DNA of 64,000 bases from JANQRA01 sp035550735. GTDB lineage: Bacteria > Actinomycetota > Acidimicrobiia > Spongiisociales > ZC4RG35. Under the pieces are notes generated by a model. It made no database searches. It was given only the letters and a program-made list of their open reading frames with translations, and was not told where the DNA came from. This document shows, piece after piece, positions 41,005-49,464 of this stretch; the first letter of the stretch is position 1, and every line of letters begins with the position of its first letter. The stretch lies in assembly GCA_035550735.1 (NCBI GenBank), contig DASZOM010000056.1, positions 62,001 to 126,000 of the forward strand, in the 5' to 3' direction. The position numbers and the translations under genes were made by a program.

Positions 41005-41193
41005 TCAGGCAGCCTTGTCAAGCGGGCTGCGCCTCTCGGGCAGGGCCAGACGCTCACCTAGTGCGATGAGCGAGTGGCCGATTGCCCGTCGCAGACCGAG
41101 ACGACGCTGTTCCAACGGCTCCGGTGACCTGAAGCGCCGACGTCGGTACTCGGCATGCAGGTGGCCGGCGGTCGATACGAAGTCTCTAAGCAT
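41005..41193 (-). CDS. Small basic protein of unknown function
   Basis: A 62-residue Arg/Leu-rich protein starting at ATG 41193, which overlaps the last codons of the ArsR-type regulator upstream (8 bp). It contains HAEYRRRRFRSPEPLEQRRL and an amphipathic helix with LRRAIGHSLIALGERLALPE, ending PLDKAA. The overlap suggests translational coupling to the regulator. I recognise no family. A membrane-associated or nucleic-acid-binding helix is possible from composition, which is only an impression. Confidence 0.5.
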   Translation of the reverse strand: MLRDFVSTAGHLHAEYRRRRFRSPEPLEQRRLGLRRAIGHSLIALGERLALPERRSPLDKAA

Positions 41194-42349
41194 GGTTCAC
41201 GGGCTCCGGATCGGTGTGGAGGTACGAGTCGAGGAAGGATGCGGCGTCGCCGAGCACCTGCTCACGTAGGGCGTAGACCCGATGCTTGCCGGTGCCCTCT
41301 TCGGACGGGAGTCGGATCCGGATCAGCCCAGCCCCCCGTAGCAGGCCGATGTGGTGATGGACCGTCGACTTGGTGAGCCCGAGCATGTCGGTGAGCTCGT
41401 CGAGCGAAGTCTCGCCCTCGCTGAGCCGGCGGAGGATGCGAAGCCGCTTCTCGTCGCTCAGCGCCTTGTAGAGACGGACCACCCAGGAGGGGGCGGCCTC
41501 GGGGTCGCTGTTGATGAACTCGTCGGCCACCCCGTAGTAGACGATCAGGTTCCCCCGGTGACCGTCGAGCAGGGACAGCGGTCTGGTGACGACAGACGGG
41601 ATCAGGACCACCCGATTGATCCCGAGAGGGATCTCGAAGTCGATGCCACTGGTGACCTCCTCGACCACCTCCTTGGCACTGCCCCGGGCAGGTGCGGCGC
41701 GGCGGGCCGCGGCGGCCCGGCTGATCGCCCCGGCGAACTCGTCCTCGAACACGGAGAAGACCTCCGTGCGAAATCGGCGCAGGCACCCGACATACCTTCC
41801 AGGAAGTCCCTCGGTCGCGGTGATCCAGAGCAGGTGGTCGACGAGCTCGGGCTTCTCCGCGGCGTATTCACCCAGTAACTCGGTGATCGCCGCCCGATCG
41901 CCCTCGGCGGCCTTTTCGACCAGGGCCTGATCGTCGTCGTGGGAGTGGTATCCGATGAGCCAGCGACGCATGCGGTTGTCGTCGATCGAGTCGAGCCAGC
42001 CGAACACCCGGTCCGGGTCGTGGGGATGGGGCGCGGAGAGCATGAGGCTGGAGAGGGCGAGCCAGTTGCCACCCCATGGCCCGCCCAGGGTCTCGATCTC
42101 GGTGGTGAGCTCGGCCCCGGTCTGCTCGCGCACACGATCGAGCCACTCCTGACCCAGGTCCTGTGCGGTGTTGGTGTCTTTGGGGCTGAACGCCGACCAT
42201 ATGGCGAGCACGATCTCGTGGGTGACATTTCCCTCGATCTCGAGGGGGAGACGTCGCGGCGCACTGGTCAGGTCGCGCACCTTCTCGCTGGTGATGATCA
42301 GTTCAGGGCTCTCGGAGGGACACATGATGTTCGATGAGTTTCGAATCAT
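41186..42349 (-). CDS. Large ArsR-like winged-helix regulator
   Basis: A 387-residue protein if started at ATG 42349; ATG 42325 is an alternative, because the first ATG lies inside a TATGAT hexamer that could be the promoter -10. The C-terminal ~110 residues hold an ArsR/SmtB-type winged helix: WVVRLYKALSDEKRLRILRR, LSEGETSLDELTDMLGLTKS and TVHHHIGLLRGAGLIRIRLP. The N-terminal ~270 residues are an uncharacterised alpha-rich domain much longer than normal ArsR proteins and probably sense something other than metal ions. It is divergent from the Fe-S oxidoreductase, which it may control. Confidence 0.82.
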   Translation of the reverse strand: MIRNSSNIMCPSESPELIITSEKVRDLTSAPRRLPLEIEGNVTHEIVLAIWSAFSPKDTNTAQDLGQEWLDRVREQTGAELTTEIETLGGPWGGNWLALSSLMLSAPHPHDPDRVFGWLDSIDDNRMRRWLIGYHSHDDDQALVEKAAEGDRAAITELLGEYAAEKPELVDHLLWITATEGLPGRYVGCLRRFRTEVFSVFEDEFAGAISRAAAARRAAPARGSAKEVVEEVTSGIDFEIPLGINRVVLIPSVVTRPLSLLDGHRGNLIVYYGVADEFINSDPEAAPSWVVRLYKALSDEKRLRILRRLSEGETSLDELTDMLGLTKSTVHHHIGLLRGAGLIRIRLPSEEGTGKHRVYALREQVLGDAASFLDSYLHTDPEPVNHA

Positions 42350-42512
42350 AGCATGTCAGAAAAACCTGATTCTGTCCAGGCGAATTCGATGATCTTCGTA
42401 ACGAACCCCTCACGGATCGAACTTGGTCGTAGATTCCCGGCTTTCTCGACAGGATTCGGCCCATATACGGGTCCCACTACCTGAGGTTGCGTCGCCCCTA
42501 CACTCGCCGGCC

Positions 42513-44648
42513 ATGGCCCGACCCCGTCCCAGAGCCGTCGTCGTCCTCGAGGTGCTCGGTGCCGTTGGGGCGCTGGGCACCCTCGCCCTGGGTTTTCTGG
42601 GGACTCTCGTCGAGCATCCCGACGTGGAGGTGGGCCGGGTGGTCTTCGGGAACGTTCCCGGAGCCCTGGTCTTCGTCTTCTACGTCGGGACGGCCTCCTT
42701 CGTCTGGCTGGCCTTCCATCTCTTCGCTCTCAGGGCCGCAGGCTGGGAAAAAGGCCTCGGGGAACGACGAGGCGGGCAATGGCGGCGACGTCTTCGCCGC
42801 TTCTACGAGGGGATCTCGATGCGTACCGTGATGCGCGACCCCAGGGCCGGGATGATGCACTCGATGATCTACTACGGGTTCGTCGTCCTCTTCCTCGGGA
42901 CGGTCACCCTCGAGATCGACCACATCCTCCCCGTTGGCCTCAAGTTTCTGGAGGGGAACGTCTACCTCGGCTACTCGGCAATCCTCGACCTTGCAGGCCT
43001 GGTGTTCCTCGGCGGTCTCGCCCTCGCCGTCCTCTTTCGCTACGTGATCCCGACGTGGAGGCTCAGGTCGAAGACGAAGCCACAGGACGCCGCCCTCCTC
43101 GGGCTGCTGGCACTGATCGGGGTGACCGGTCTCCTGGTGGAGGCGGCCCGGATCTCCTCCTCGGGCCGGCCCGGCTTCGAGACCTGGTCCTTTGTCGGGT
43201 ACCCGCTGTCATTCCTCTTCGATCCGGTCGATGCCGGCGACTGGCACCGGTTCCTCTGGGCCAGCCACGTGATGAGCTTTCTCGGGTTCCTGGTGCTGCT
43301 GCCTCTCACCAAGCTCCGTCACATGTTCACGTCGCCGGCGAACCTCTATCTGTCGGCGCGGGAGCGGCCCAAGGGGGCGATGCGGGAGATGCCCAACCTC
43401 TTGGAGGCGGAGGACGTCGAGACGGTGGGGGCGAGCCTGGTCTCCGATCTCACCTGGAAGCAGATCTTCGACACGGACGCCTGCACGATCTGCGGGCGGT
43501 GCACGTCGGTCTGCCCGGCGAACATCACCGGCAAGCCGTTGGATCCCAGGGAGATGATCCTCAAGTCGGGTGAGGTCGCCGCGGCCATGGCCGGGGTCAC
43601 CCCGCCGGTGTCGACCAACGCGGTGGTCGAGGGCAACGGCGCCCTCTTTCAGAGGATCAGGCCCGAGGAGGTGTTCGCCTGCACGACCTGCAAGGCCTGT
43701 GACGAGATCTGCCCGGTGGACATCGAGATCCTCGATCGCATCCTCGACATGCGGCGCCACCTGACGCTGATGGAGTCGGAGTTCCCCGCGGAGCTGGGCA
43801 AGGCGTTCGTGGCCATGGAGAACCAGTCCAACCCGTGGGGCATGAGCCAGCAGGCACGTGCCGACTGGACCAAGGAGCTCGACTTCGAAGTGCCCGTCTT
43901 CGGAGTGAACGGCAAGGACAGCGCAGAGTTCCTCTGGTTCGTGGGGTGCGCCGGCTCCTTCGACGATCGCAATACCGCGGTCTCGGTGGCACTGGCGCGA
44001 CTGCTCCACAAGGGAGGGATCGACTTCGCGATCCTCGCCCAGCGAGAGCTCTGCAACGGCGACCCGGCCCGGCGGGCGGGCAACGAGTTCGTGTTCCAGC
44101 AGCTGGCGCTGCAGAACATCGAGACCTTCGCCGAGGTCGGGGTGAAGAAGATCATCACCCAGTGCGCCCATTGCTTCAACACCCTGGCCAACGAGTACCC
44201 CCAATTCGGCGGAGAGTACGAAGTCGTGCATCACAGCCAGCTCCTCGCCGAGCTCCTCGCCCAGGGGCGGCTGGAGGAGCCCGTCAAGGCCAACGGCGAG
44301 ACGAAGAAGATCGCATATCACGACGCCTGCTATCTCGGGAGGCACAACGACGTATACCTCGCACCCCGCCGGGTGGTCGGCGGGTCGGGCAACCAAGTCG
44401 TCGAGATGCCCCGTCACGGGACCCGGGCCCTCTGCTGCGGGGCGGGTGGCGCACGCTTCTGGATGGAGGAGAAGACCGGCAAGAAGGTCAACATTGAACG
44501 CGCCGAGGAGGCCCTGGCCACCGAGGCGGACGAGATCGCCGTTGCCTGCCCGTTCTGCTTCGTCATGCTCGACGACGGAGTCAAGGAGCTGGGAAGAGAG
44601 GACGTACGGGTGCGGGACATCGCAATGATCCTCGCCGACGGTCAGTGA
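42513..44648 (+). CDS. Membrane-bound Fe-S oxidoreductase with CCG domains
   Basis: A 711-residue protein. The N-terminal ~290 residues have about six transmembrane helices of NarI/heterodisulfide-reductase-gamma type. Then come two 4Fe-4S motifs (CTICGRCTSVCPAN and CTTCKACDEICPVD) and two CCG-type cysteine-rich domains: FVGCAGSFDDR with QCAHCFNTL, then HDACYLGRHND with CCGAGG and ACPFCFVML. This layout matches the HdrD/GlpC-like oxidoreductases found near acyl-CoA dehydrogenase/ETF genes in Actinobacteria, which pass electrons to menaquinone. It could therefore link acyl-CoA oxidation to respiration. The first 90 bases of the open frame before 42513 are not coding. Confidence 0.9.
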   Translation: MARPRPRAVVVLEVLGAVGALGTLALGFLGTLVEHPDVEVGRVVFGNVPGALVFVFYVGTASFVWLAFHLFALRAAGWEKGLGERRGGQWRRRLRRFYEGISMRTVMRDPRAGMMHSMIYYGFVVLFLGTVTLEIDHILPVGLKFLEGNVYLGYSAILDLAGLVFLGGLALAVLFRYVIPTWRLRSKTKPQDAALLGLLALIGVTGLLVEAARISSSGRPGFETWSFVGYPLSFLFDPVDAGDWHRFLWASHVMSFLGFLVLLPLTKLRHMFTSPANLYLSARERPKGAMREMPNLLEAEDVETVGASLVSDLTWKQIFDTDACTICGRCTSVCPANITGKPLDPREMILKSGEVAAAMAGVTPPVSTNAVVEGNGALFQRIRPEEVFACTTCKACDEICPVDIEILDRILDMRRHLTLMESEFPAELGKAFVAMENQSNPWGMSQQARADWTKELDFEVPVFGVNGKDSAEFLWFVGCAGSFDDRNTAVSVALARLLHKGGIDFAILAQRELCNGDPARRAGNEFVFQQLALQNIETFAEVGVKKIITQCAHCFNTLANEYPQFGGEYEVVHHSQLLAELLAQGRLEEPVKANGETKKIAYHDACYLGRHNDVYLAPRRVVGGSGNQVVEMPRHGTRALCCGAGGARFWMEEKTGKKVNIERAEEALATEADEIAVACPFCFVMLDDGVKELGREDVRVRDIAMILADGQ

Positions 44649-44661
44649 CCGACCCTGCACA

Positions 44662-45210
44662 GTGCCCGCCCGCCGCTCCCTCGTCGTGACCATCCTCACC
44701 CTGATGGCCACGGCCTGCTCCTCGGGCATGGCACCGTCGCCCACGGACCCCCACCCCTTCGTCGCCGTCACGACGGCAGCAACCTCGACCACCACCACGC
44801 TCTCCGTCACCGACGCGATCGTCGCCTATCGGGAATGTCTCGCCGATGAGGGGGTGTCGATCGGTGAGATAACACTCGATGCGCGGGGCCGCCCGCGGAT
44901 GGCCCTGGCCCTCGCCGATCTCGACCTCACGGACAGCGCCACGCTCGCCGCCCTCGAGACCTGTGCTCCCATCCTCGCCTCGGGGCTCCTCGACCTCGAT
45001 GCGGACCCCGAGCTGATGTCGATGGTGCGGGCCGATCTGGAGAGCCTGGCCGAATGCATTCGTGACCGCGGCGTCCCCGACTTTCCCGACCCGGTCCCCG
45101 ACTTCGACGGCGTCGGCCCGCCATTCCCGGTCAACCTGATCCCATGGGCCGACCCGGCGTTGCCCGACGCCATGGCCGATTGCTCCCTGATCGATGGAGA
45201 TTCCCGCTGA
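44662..45210 (+). CDS. Lipoprotein of unknown function
   Basis: A 182-residue protein from GTG 44662. It has a lipoprotein signal (MPARRS, hydrophobic core, ATACSS), a Thr-rich linker (TTAATSTTTTLSVTD) and a conserved-looking helical domain with paired cysteines: YRECLADEGVSI, then LETCAPIL, then LAECIRDRGVPDFPDPVP and DCSLID. The ECL.D.GV / ECIRDRGVPDFPDP pattern recurs in small actinobacterial lipoproteins of unknown role. It starts 13 bp after the Fe-S oxidoreductase and its stop overlaps the ABC permease start by one base. It is not a solute-binding protein by size or pattern. Confidence 0.8.
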   Translation: MPARRSLVVTILTLMATACSSGMAPSPTDPHPFVAVTTAATSTTTTLSVTDAIVAYRECLADEGVSIGEITLDARGRPRMALALADLDLTDSATLAALETCAPILASGLLDLDADPELMSMVRADLESLAECIRDRGVPDFPDPVPDFDGVGPPFPVNLIPWADPALPDAMADCSLIDGDSR

Positions 45211-46415
45211 TGATCAGGTACCTCCTGAGGCGGCTCGCCTCCGGCCTGTTGACGCTGTTCTTGTTCGTCACCGTCCTCTTCTTCCTCGTCGACGCGGTGC
45301 TCCCCGGTGACTTCGTCACTTCGCTCGGCCCGATGACCGCCGATCAGGCAGCAGACGTGAGAGACGAGCTCGGTATCGACCGCCCCCTCTACCTCCAGTA
45401 CCTCGACTGGCTCGGGTCCGTGGCCACCCTGGACCTGGGCACGTCGTTCGAGGGGCCGGGTGTGTGGGATTCGATCTCGGCGGCGCTCCCTTCGACACTC
45501 CTGGTGCTGGCCGTCGGGCTCTCGCTCGCCTTCGTCCTCGGGGGCTGGCTGGGACGGGCCAGCGCCTATCAGCGCTCCTCGCTCGTTTCAGGGCCTCTGA
45601 CCTTCGTGGCGATCCTGTTCCTCACCGCCTTCCCGCCAGCCCTCGCTTTCACCCTGGAGCACTTCCTGCAGAGCAGTTTCCCCTTCGAGATGGGGTCGTT
45701 CGGTGCCATCGACGAACAGCTCTGGTTCTCTTCCGACCTCACCCCCGCCGGTGTCATGTGGCGCATGCTGGCGGTGCTGGCCGGGGTGTTCGCCGTGCTG
45801 TGGGGCATCGAGCAGCTGGTGCGAAGGACCCTGCGCCGCGACATCCCCCGTCTCCTCTTCCTCGCCCTCATGGTGGCGACACCCTTGCTCCTCTGGCGTT
45901 GGATGGGTCTGGGCGAGCGGGTCGGCGATCTCGCCGCCACCATGACCCTCCTCCTCGTCGGGGTCGTGCTGCTGACGTTCGGGGACGTGCTGTTGGTGAC
46001 CAGGGCTGCGATGGACGACGCCCTCCTCGAGGACTACGTGATGGTGGCGAGGGCGAAGGGCATGCCCGAGCGCCAGGTGCGGGATCGTCATGCCGCCCGC
46101 ACCTCGGTGCTGCCGGTGCTGAGCAGGTTCACCGTCTCGATCCCCTACTTCATGACCGGGCTGGTGATACTCGAAGCCGCCTTCGGCGGTGTCGGCGCCG
46201 ACTCGGGCATCGTCAGCGTGACCCAGCAGTTCTTCGGCCCGCCTGGCATGGGAGTGGTCATCTTCGACGCGGTCCGCACCCAGGACACGCCGATGATCGT
46301 GGGCTCTCTGCTCGTCGTGGGAGTGCTCACCGTGCTGGTGCGCACCTCTCTGGACGTCGCCCATGCTGCGCTCGACCCCCGGATCCGGCTCCACGGAGAA
46401 GACGATGGCAGATGA
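45210..46415 (+). CDS. ABC transporter permease, OppB/DppB type
   Basis: A 401-residue protein with about seven membrane segments. The N-terminus is typical of OppB (MIRYLLRRLASGLLTLFLFV, then ADQAADVRDELGIDRPLYLQ), and the cytoplasmic coupling loop is YVMVARAKGMPERQVRDRHA. It is longer than usual OppB proteins (~310-340) because of an extra segment around residues 150-260 with several more helices. It pairs with the second permease that overlaps its end by 11 bp. No ATPase or oligopeptide-binding protein gene is adjacent, so substrate and partners are unknown. Confidence 0.87.
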   Translation: MIRYLLRRLASGLLTLFLFVTVLFFLVDAVLPGDFVTSLGPMTADQAADVRDELGIDRPLYLQYLDWLGSVATLDLGTSFEGPGVWDSISAALPSTLLVLAVGLSLAFVLGGWLGRASAYQRSSLVSGPLTFVAILFLTAFPPALAFTLEHFLQSSFPFEMGSFGAIDEQLWFSSDLTPAGVMWRMLAVLAGVFAVLWGIEQLVRRTLRRDIPRLLFLALMVATPLLLWRWMGLGERVGDLAATMTLLLVGVVLLTFGDVLLVTRAAMDDALLEDYVMVARAKGMPERQVRDRHAARTSVLPVLSRFTVSIPYFMTGLVILEAAFGGVGADSGIVSVTQQFFGPPGMGVVIFDAVRTQDTPMIVGSLLVVGVLTVLVRTSLDVAHAALDPRIRLHGEDDGR

Positions 46416-47478
46416 CCGGCCCGCTTTCGGGGGGAGTGGACCGGGCTCGATCGCCATCTTCGTCGAGAACAGGTGGGCACTGGCCGGGCTGGCGATCATC
46501 GTCGTGTTCTCGCTGATGGTCGTGCTCCACCCGCTCCTGATGGTCACGCTCTGGGCGGGTAAGACCGGCATCTACGATCCGGCGACCGGATACGACGCCC
46601 CGATCCTGGAGGCGACTGTGGTCGAGACGGTGACCGATCCGACGACCGAGATCTCCCTCGTGGCGGCCCGGGTCTCCGATATCACCGCCAACGTCGGCGA
46701 TCGGATCGAGATACCGCTCCAGCCGGCGCCACCCAGCGGGAATCATTGGCTGGGGACCGACGCCTTCGGTCGCGACGTCTTCTCGATGCTGCTCGCAGGA
46801 GCGTGGCCGACATTCATCATCGGGCTCGGCGCAGCCGTGGTGTCGGCGGTCGTCGGCACCGCGATGGCGGTGGCCTCGGCGACCTTCCAGGGGAGGACCG
46901 ATCGGGCCCTCTCCCGTGTCTCGGACATCCTGCTGCTCCTCCCCGCACCGCTGGCGATGATCATCCTCGCCGGGGGGACGGCCGGTGAGTTCCTGACCCC
47001 GCTCAACTTCGGGATCATGTACGGAGTCCTCAGCGGCGCCAGCACCGGGGCCATCGTCCTGCGCTCCCATGCCCTGGCCACGGTGGAGCGGCCCTTCGTC
47101 GATGCGGCCCGTGTCTCGGGTGCCCGCGGCTGGTACCTGGCGAGGCGACACCTGGTCCCGCACATGATCCCCCTGGCCGCGGTGACCATGGTCACGTCCG
47201 TCGTCGGGGCCGTGGTCGCCCATGGCTTCGCATCCTGGCTCGCCTACAGCGACGACCTGACCAATTGGGGCGCCATGATGTTCGTCGCCGTCGGCTTCTC
47301 GGCACTCCAGGGCACGTTCGCCTGGAACGTCCTCATCGCCGGGGCAGGGGCGATCTCACTGTTCTGCGCCGGGTTCTACATGGTCTCCCTCGGTCTCAAG
47401 GATGTGGCGTTTCGTGGCTCGGACCGTGGCTCCCCCCGCCCCGGATGGGCGGGGAGACGCCCACGTGTGCCGGTCTGA
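46405..47478 (+). CDS. ABC transporter permease, OppC/DppC type
   Basis: From ATG 46405 the protein is 357 residues. It has the OppC layout: an N-terminal helix, a periplasmic segment with HWLGTDAFGRDVFSMLLAGA (family hallmark), then helices and the coupling loop FVDAARVSGARGWYLARRHL. It forms a heterodimer with the OppB-type permease in known systems of this class. The extra periplasmic stretch before the hallmark (about 55-115) is longer than normal. The C-terminal tail is Arg/Pro-rich. The ATP-binding components are not in this window. Confidence 0.88.
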   Translation: MADDRPAFGGSGPGSIAIFVENRWALAGLAIIVVFSLMVVLHPLLMVTLWAGKTGIYDPATGYDAPILEATVVETVTDPTTEISLVAARVSDITANVGDRIEIPLQPAPPSGNHWLGTDAFGRDVFSMLLAGAWPTFIIGLGAAVVSAVVGTAMAVASATFQGRTDRALSRVSDILLLLPAPLAMIILAGGTAGEFLTPLNFGIMYGVLSGASTGAIVLRSHALATVERPFVDAARVSGARGWYLARRHLVPHMIPLAAVTMVTSVVGAVVAHGFASWLAYSDDLTNWGAMMFVAVGFSALQGTFAWNVLIAGAGAISLFCAGFYMVSLGLKDVAFRGSDRGSPRPGWAGRRPRVPV

Positions 47479-47532
47479 TCACGCCCTAGTGTTGGCACCG
47501 GAGGTCGCACCGCAGGCGTCTGCAGATCCGAG

Positions 47533-47817
47533 ATGACGACACATCCCAGCCCAGTGATCGTCCCCGGCACCGACGAGGACATCGACCTCGACAAGCCATG
47601 GCAGGTCGTGGTGTGGAACGACCCGGTCAACACCATGACCTACGTGGTCTACGTCTTCAGGAAGCTGTTCGGCTACGACGAGACGAAGGCCACCGAGCTG
47701 ATGCTCCAGGTCCACCACGAGGGACGTGCCATCGTCTCCGACGGGCCCCGGGAGAAGGCCGAACTCGACTGCTTCCGGCTCCACAACCACGGTCTCTGGG
47801 CGACTCTGGAGCAATGA
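47533..47817 (+). CDS. clpS: ATP-dependent Clp protease adaptor ClpS
   Basis: A 94-residue protein of standard ClpS length. After a flexible N-terminus it shows the adaptor core: PWQVVVWNDPVNTMTYVVYV, FRKLFGYDETKATELMLQVH and the C-terminal strand of the fold. ClpS binds the N-domain of ClpA/ClpC and delivers N-end-rule substrates. The stop overlaps the start of the DUF2017 gene by 4 bp (ATGA), the usual actinobacterial arrangement. Confidence 0.95.
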   Translation: MTTHPSPVIVPGTDEDIDLDKPWQVVVWNDPVNTMTYVVYVFRKLFGYDETKATELMLQVHHEGRAIVSDGPREKAELDCFRLHNHGLWATLEQ

Positions 47818-48269
47818 GCCACTTCGAGTCCGCAGCCGACGGGATCAGGGTGGAGCTGACTCCAGAGGAGCGGATCTTCCTCGGTGACGTGCTGCCGCTC
47901 CTCGCCGGTATCGGCGCACCCGGCTCCGATCCCGCAGCCGACCGGCTGACGGTGCCGGTCTACCTCGACGATCCCGATTCCAATGAGGAGTGGTGGCGTC
48001 TCATGGGGTCGGACCTCGACGCCGCCCGACGCTCGGATCGCGCCGTGTTCCACAAGACCGTCATGTCGGAGGAGCCATTGACCATCGACGACGAGGAGGC
48101 GAACGCCGTGCTCCGCGTGCTCAACGAGGCACGTCTCGCCCTCGGTGCCCGGCTCGGGATCGACGTCGAGTCCGACCACGACCAGCTGCCGGAGGAGAGC
48201 CGTCAGGTCATGGATTATCTCGGCTGGATCCAGGAGGAGCTCACAATCGAGCTGATGCGTCGTTTGTGA
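47814..48269 (+). CDS. DUF2017 protein, coupled to ClpS
   Basis: From ATG 47814 the protein is 151 residues. It is an acidic, all-helical DUF2017 protein: VELTPEERIFLGDVLPLLAG, YLDDPDSNEEWWRLMGSDLD and LNEARLALGARLGI. The family has no proven function, but its constant coupling to clpS in Actinobacteria suggests a role in regulated proteolysis, for instance substrate or adaptor control. The ATGA overlap with clpS implies fixed stoichiometry. Confidence 0.9.
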   Translation: MSHFESAADGIRVELTPEERIFLGDVLPLLAGIGAPGSDPAADRLTVPVYLDDPDSNEEWWRLMGSDLDAARRSDRAVFHKTVMSEEPLTIDDEEANAVLRVLNEARLALGARLGIDVESDHDQLPEESRQVMDYLGWIQEELTIELMRRL

Positions 48270-48308
48270 CGCGTCGCCGGCGGGGTTGTGTAGGTTCGGC
48301 CAGGCAGG

Positions 48309-49445
48309 GTGACGAACGCTGAGACGGAGGCCCGTTTGGCAGGCGATCGCATTGCCGATCTGAGAAGCCACGAGGGGGCACTCATCTCGGTGTACGCGGG
48401 AAGGCCCAGCCCGGGCGGGTTCGGCGCTCTCCTCTCCGATCTCGTCAAGCCGATCCGGGAGCGTTCCGAGGAGTTCGACCGGCGCGTGCAGAAGAGCGTC
48501 CGGGTGGACACCGAGAGGATCCACGACCTCGCCGAGCAGCTCGAGATCGACTCGGCCCCGGGGTTCGCCATCTTCGCCTCCGACATCGACGGGACATTCA
48601 TCCTCGAGCCACTCGACCATCCCGCCCCGAATGTGGCGACCATCGGGCCTCGCCCCTACATGCGCCCCCTCCGGGCGATGCCCCGGCCGTTGCGCAGCGC
48701 CATCCTGGTGGCCGACCGGACCACTGCCCGCACCTTCGTCGCCGTCGAGGGGATGATCGACGAGCTGCACGCCCCCATCGGCGCCGACATCGGCAGCCGG
48801 AATTGGGGTGGGTTCTCGGGGTACGACGAGCACACGGTCAGGTCACGGGCAGACGAGGTCAGCGCCAGGCTGTGGAGGGAGGCGGGCGACCGTCTTCTCG
48901 AGCGGCACATGGAGCGGAGCTTCGACTATCTGCTCGTCGGCGGTCACGACGAGATGGTCGACGAGATCGCCCGGACCCTCCATCCCTATCTGGCGAGGCT
49001 GCCGAGGGAGAGCTTCGGCGCCAACCCACAGTCGATCCAGATCCCCCGTCTGCGGGCGGAGGTCACCGCCCTGGATCAGGAGATTAGGCGACGTCGCCAG
49101 GCCGCCCTTGCCGGCCGGGTGTGCGACGTCGCCTGGAGCGGAGGGAACGCCGTCCTCGGGCTGACCGATGTGATCGCGGCGGCCAACGCACAGGCCATCG
49201 ACACCCTCGTCGTCGCAGGGCCTTTCTCCCGGCCCGGGATGATCTGTGACAACTGCGGGTATCTGGCGAGAGACGGCCAGGACTGCCCGGTTTGCGGGGC
49301 CCGGCTGTTCCACATCGACGATCTGGTCGCGGCCTTGATGGAGGCGACGGTCGCCGCCGGCGGCTCGGTGCACCAGGTCTCGGTGGCCTCGCCACTCGAC
49401 CGCGAGGGCGTGGGAGCCTTAACGCGCTTCCCGGTGCCCGGCTAG
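48309..49445 (+). CDS. Bacterial eRF1-like (baeRF) protein with zinc ribbon
   Basis: A 378-residue protein from GTG 48309. Its three-part layout resembles the bacterial archaeo-eukaryotic release factor family: an N-terminal helical/beta region with ALISVYAGRPSPGG, a central RNase H-like domain (RSAILVADRTTARTFVAVEG, then FDYLLVGGHDEMVDEIARTL) and a C-terminal L7Ae-like part (AQAIDTLVVAGPFSRPGMIC) carrying a zinc ribbon CDNCGY...CPVCG. Relatives have been proposed to rescue ribosomes or hydrolyse peptidyl-tRNA. The GGQ-like catalytic loop is not evident. It follows the ClpS-DUF2017 pair by 39 bp, which could link tagging, rescue and proteolysis. Confidence 0.78.
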   Translation: MTNAETEARLAGDRIADLRSHEGALISVYAGRPSPGGFGALLSDLVKPIRERSEEFDRRVQKSVRVDTERIHDLAEQLEIDSAPGFAIFASDIDGTFILEPLDHPAPNVATIGPRPYMRPLRAMPRPLRSAILVADRTTARTFVAVEGMIDELHAPIGADIGSRNWGGFSGYDEHTVRSRADEVSARLWREAGDRLLERHMERSFDYLLVGGHDEMVDEIARTLHPYLARLPRESFGANPQSIQIPRLRAEVTALDQEIRRRRQAALAGRVCDVAWSGGNAVLGLTDVIAAANAQAIDTLVVAGPFSRPGMICDNCGYLARDGQDCPVCGARLFHIDDLVAALMEATVAAGGSVHQVSVASPLDREGVGALTRFPVPG

Positions 49446-49464
49446 CTCTCACTAGATTCGCGCC

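Noticed and set aside
43209..44810. 533-residue minus-strand open frame
   Set aside because: Antisense to the Fe-S oxidoreductase, whose cluster motifs prove the plus frame.
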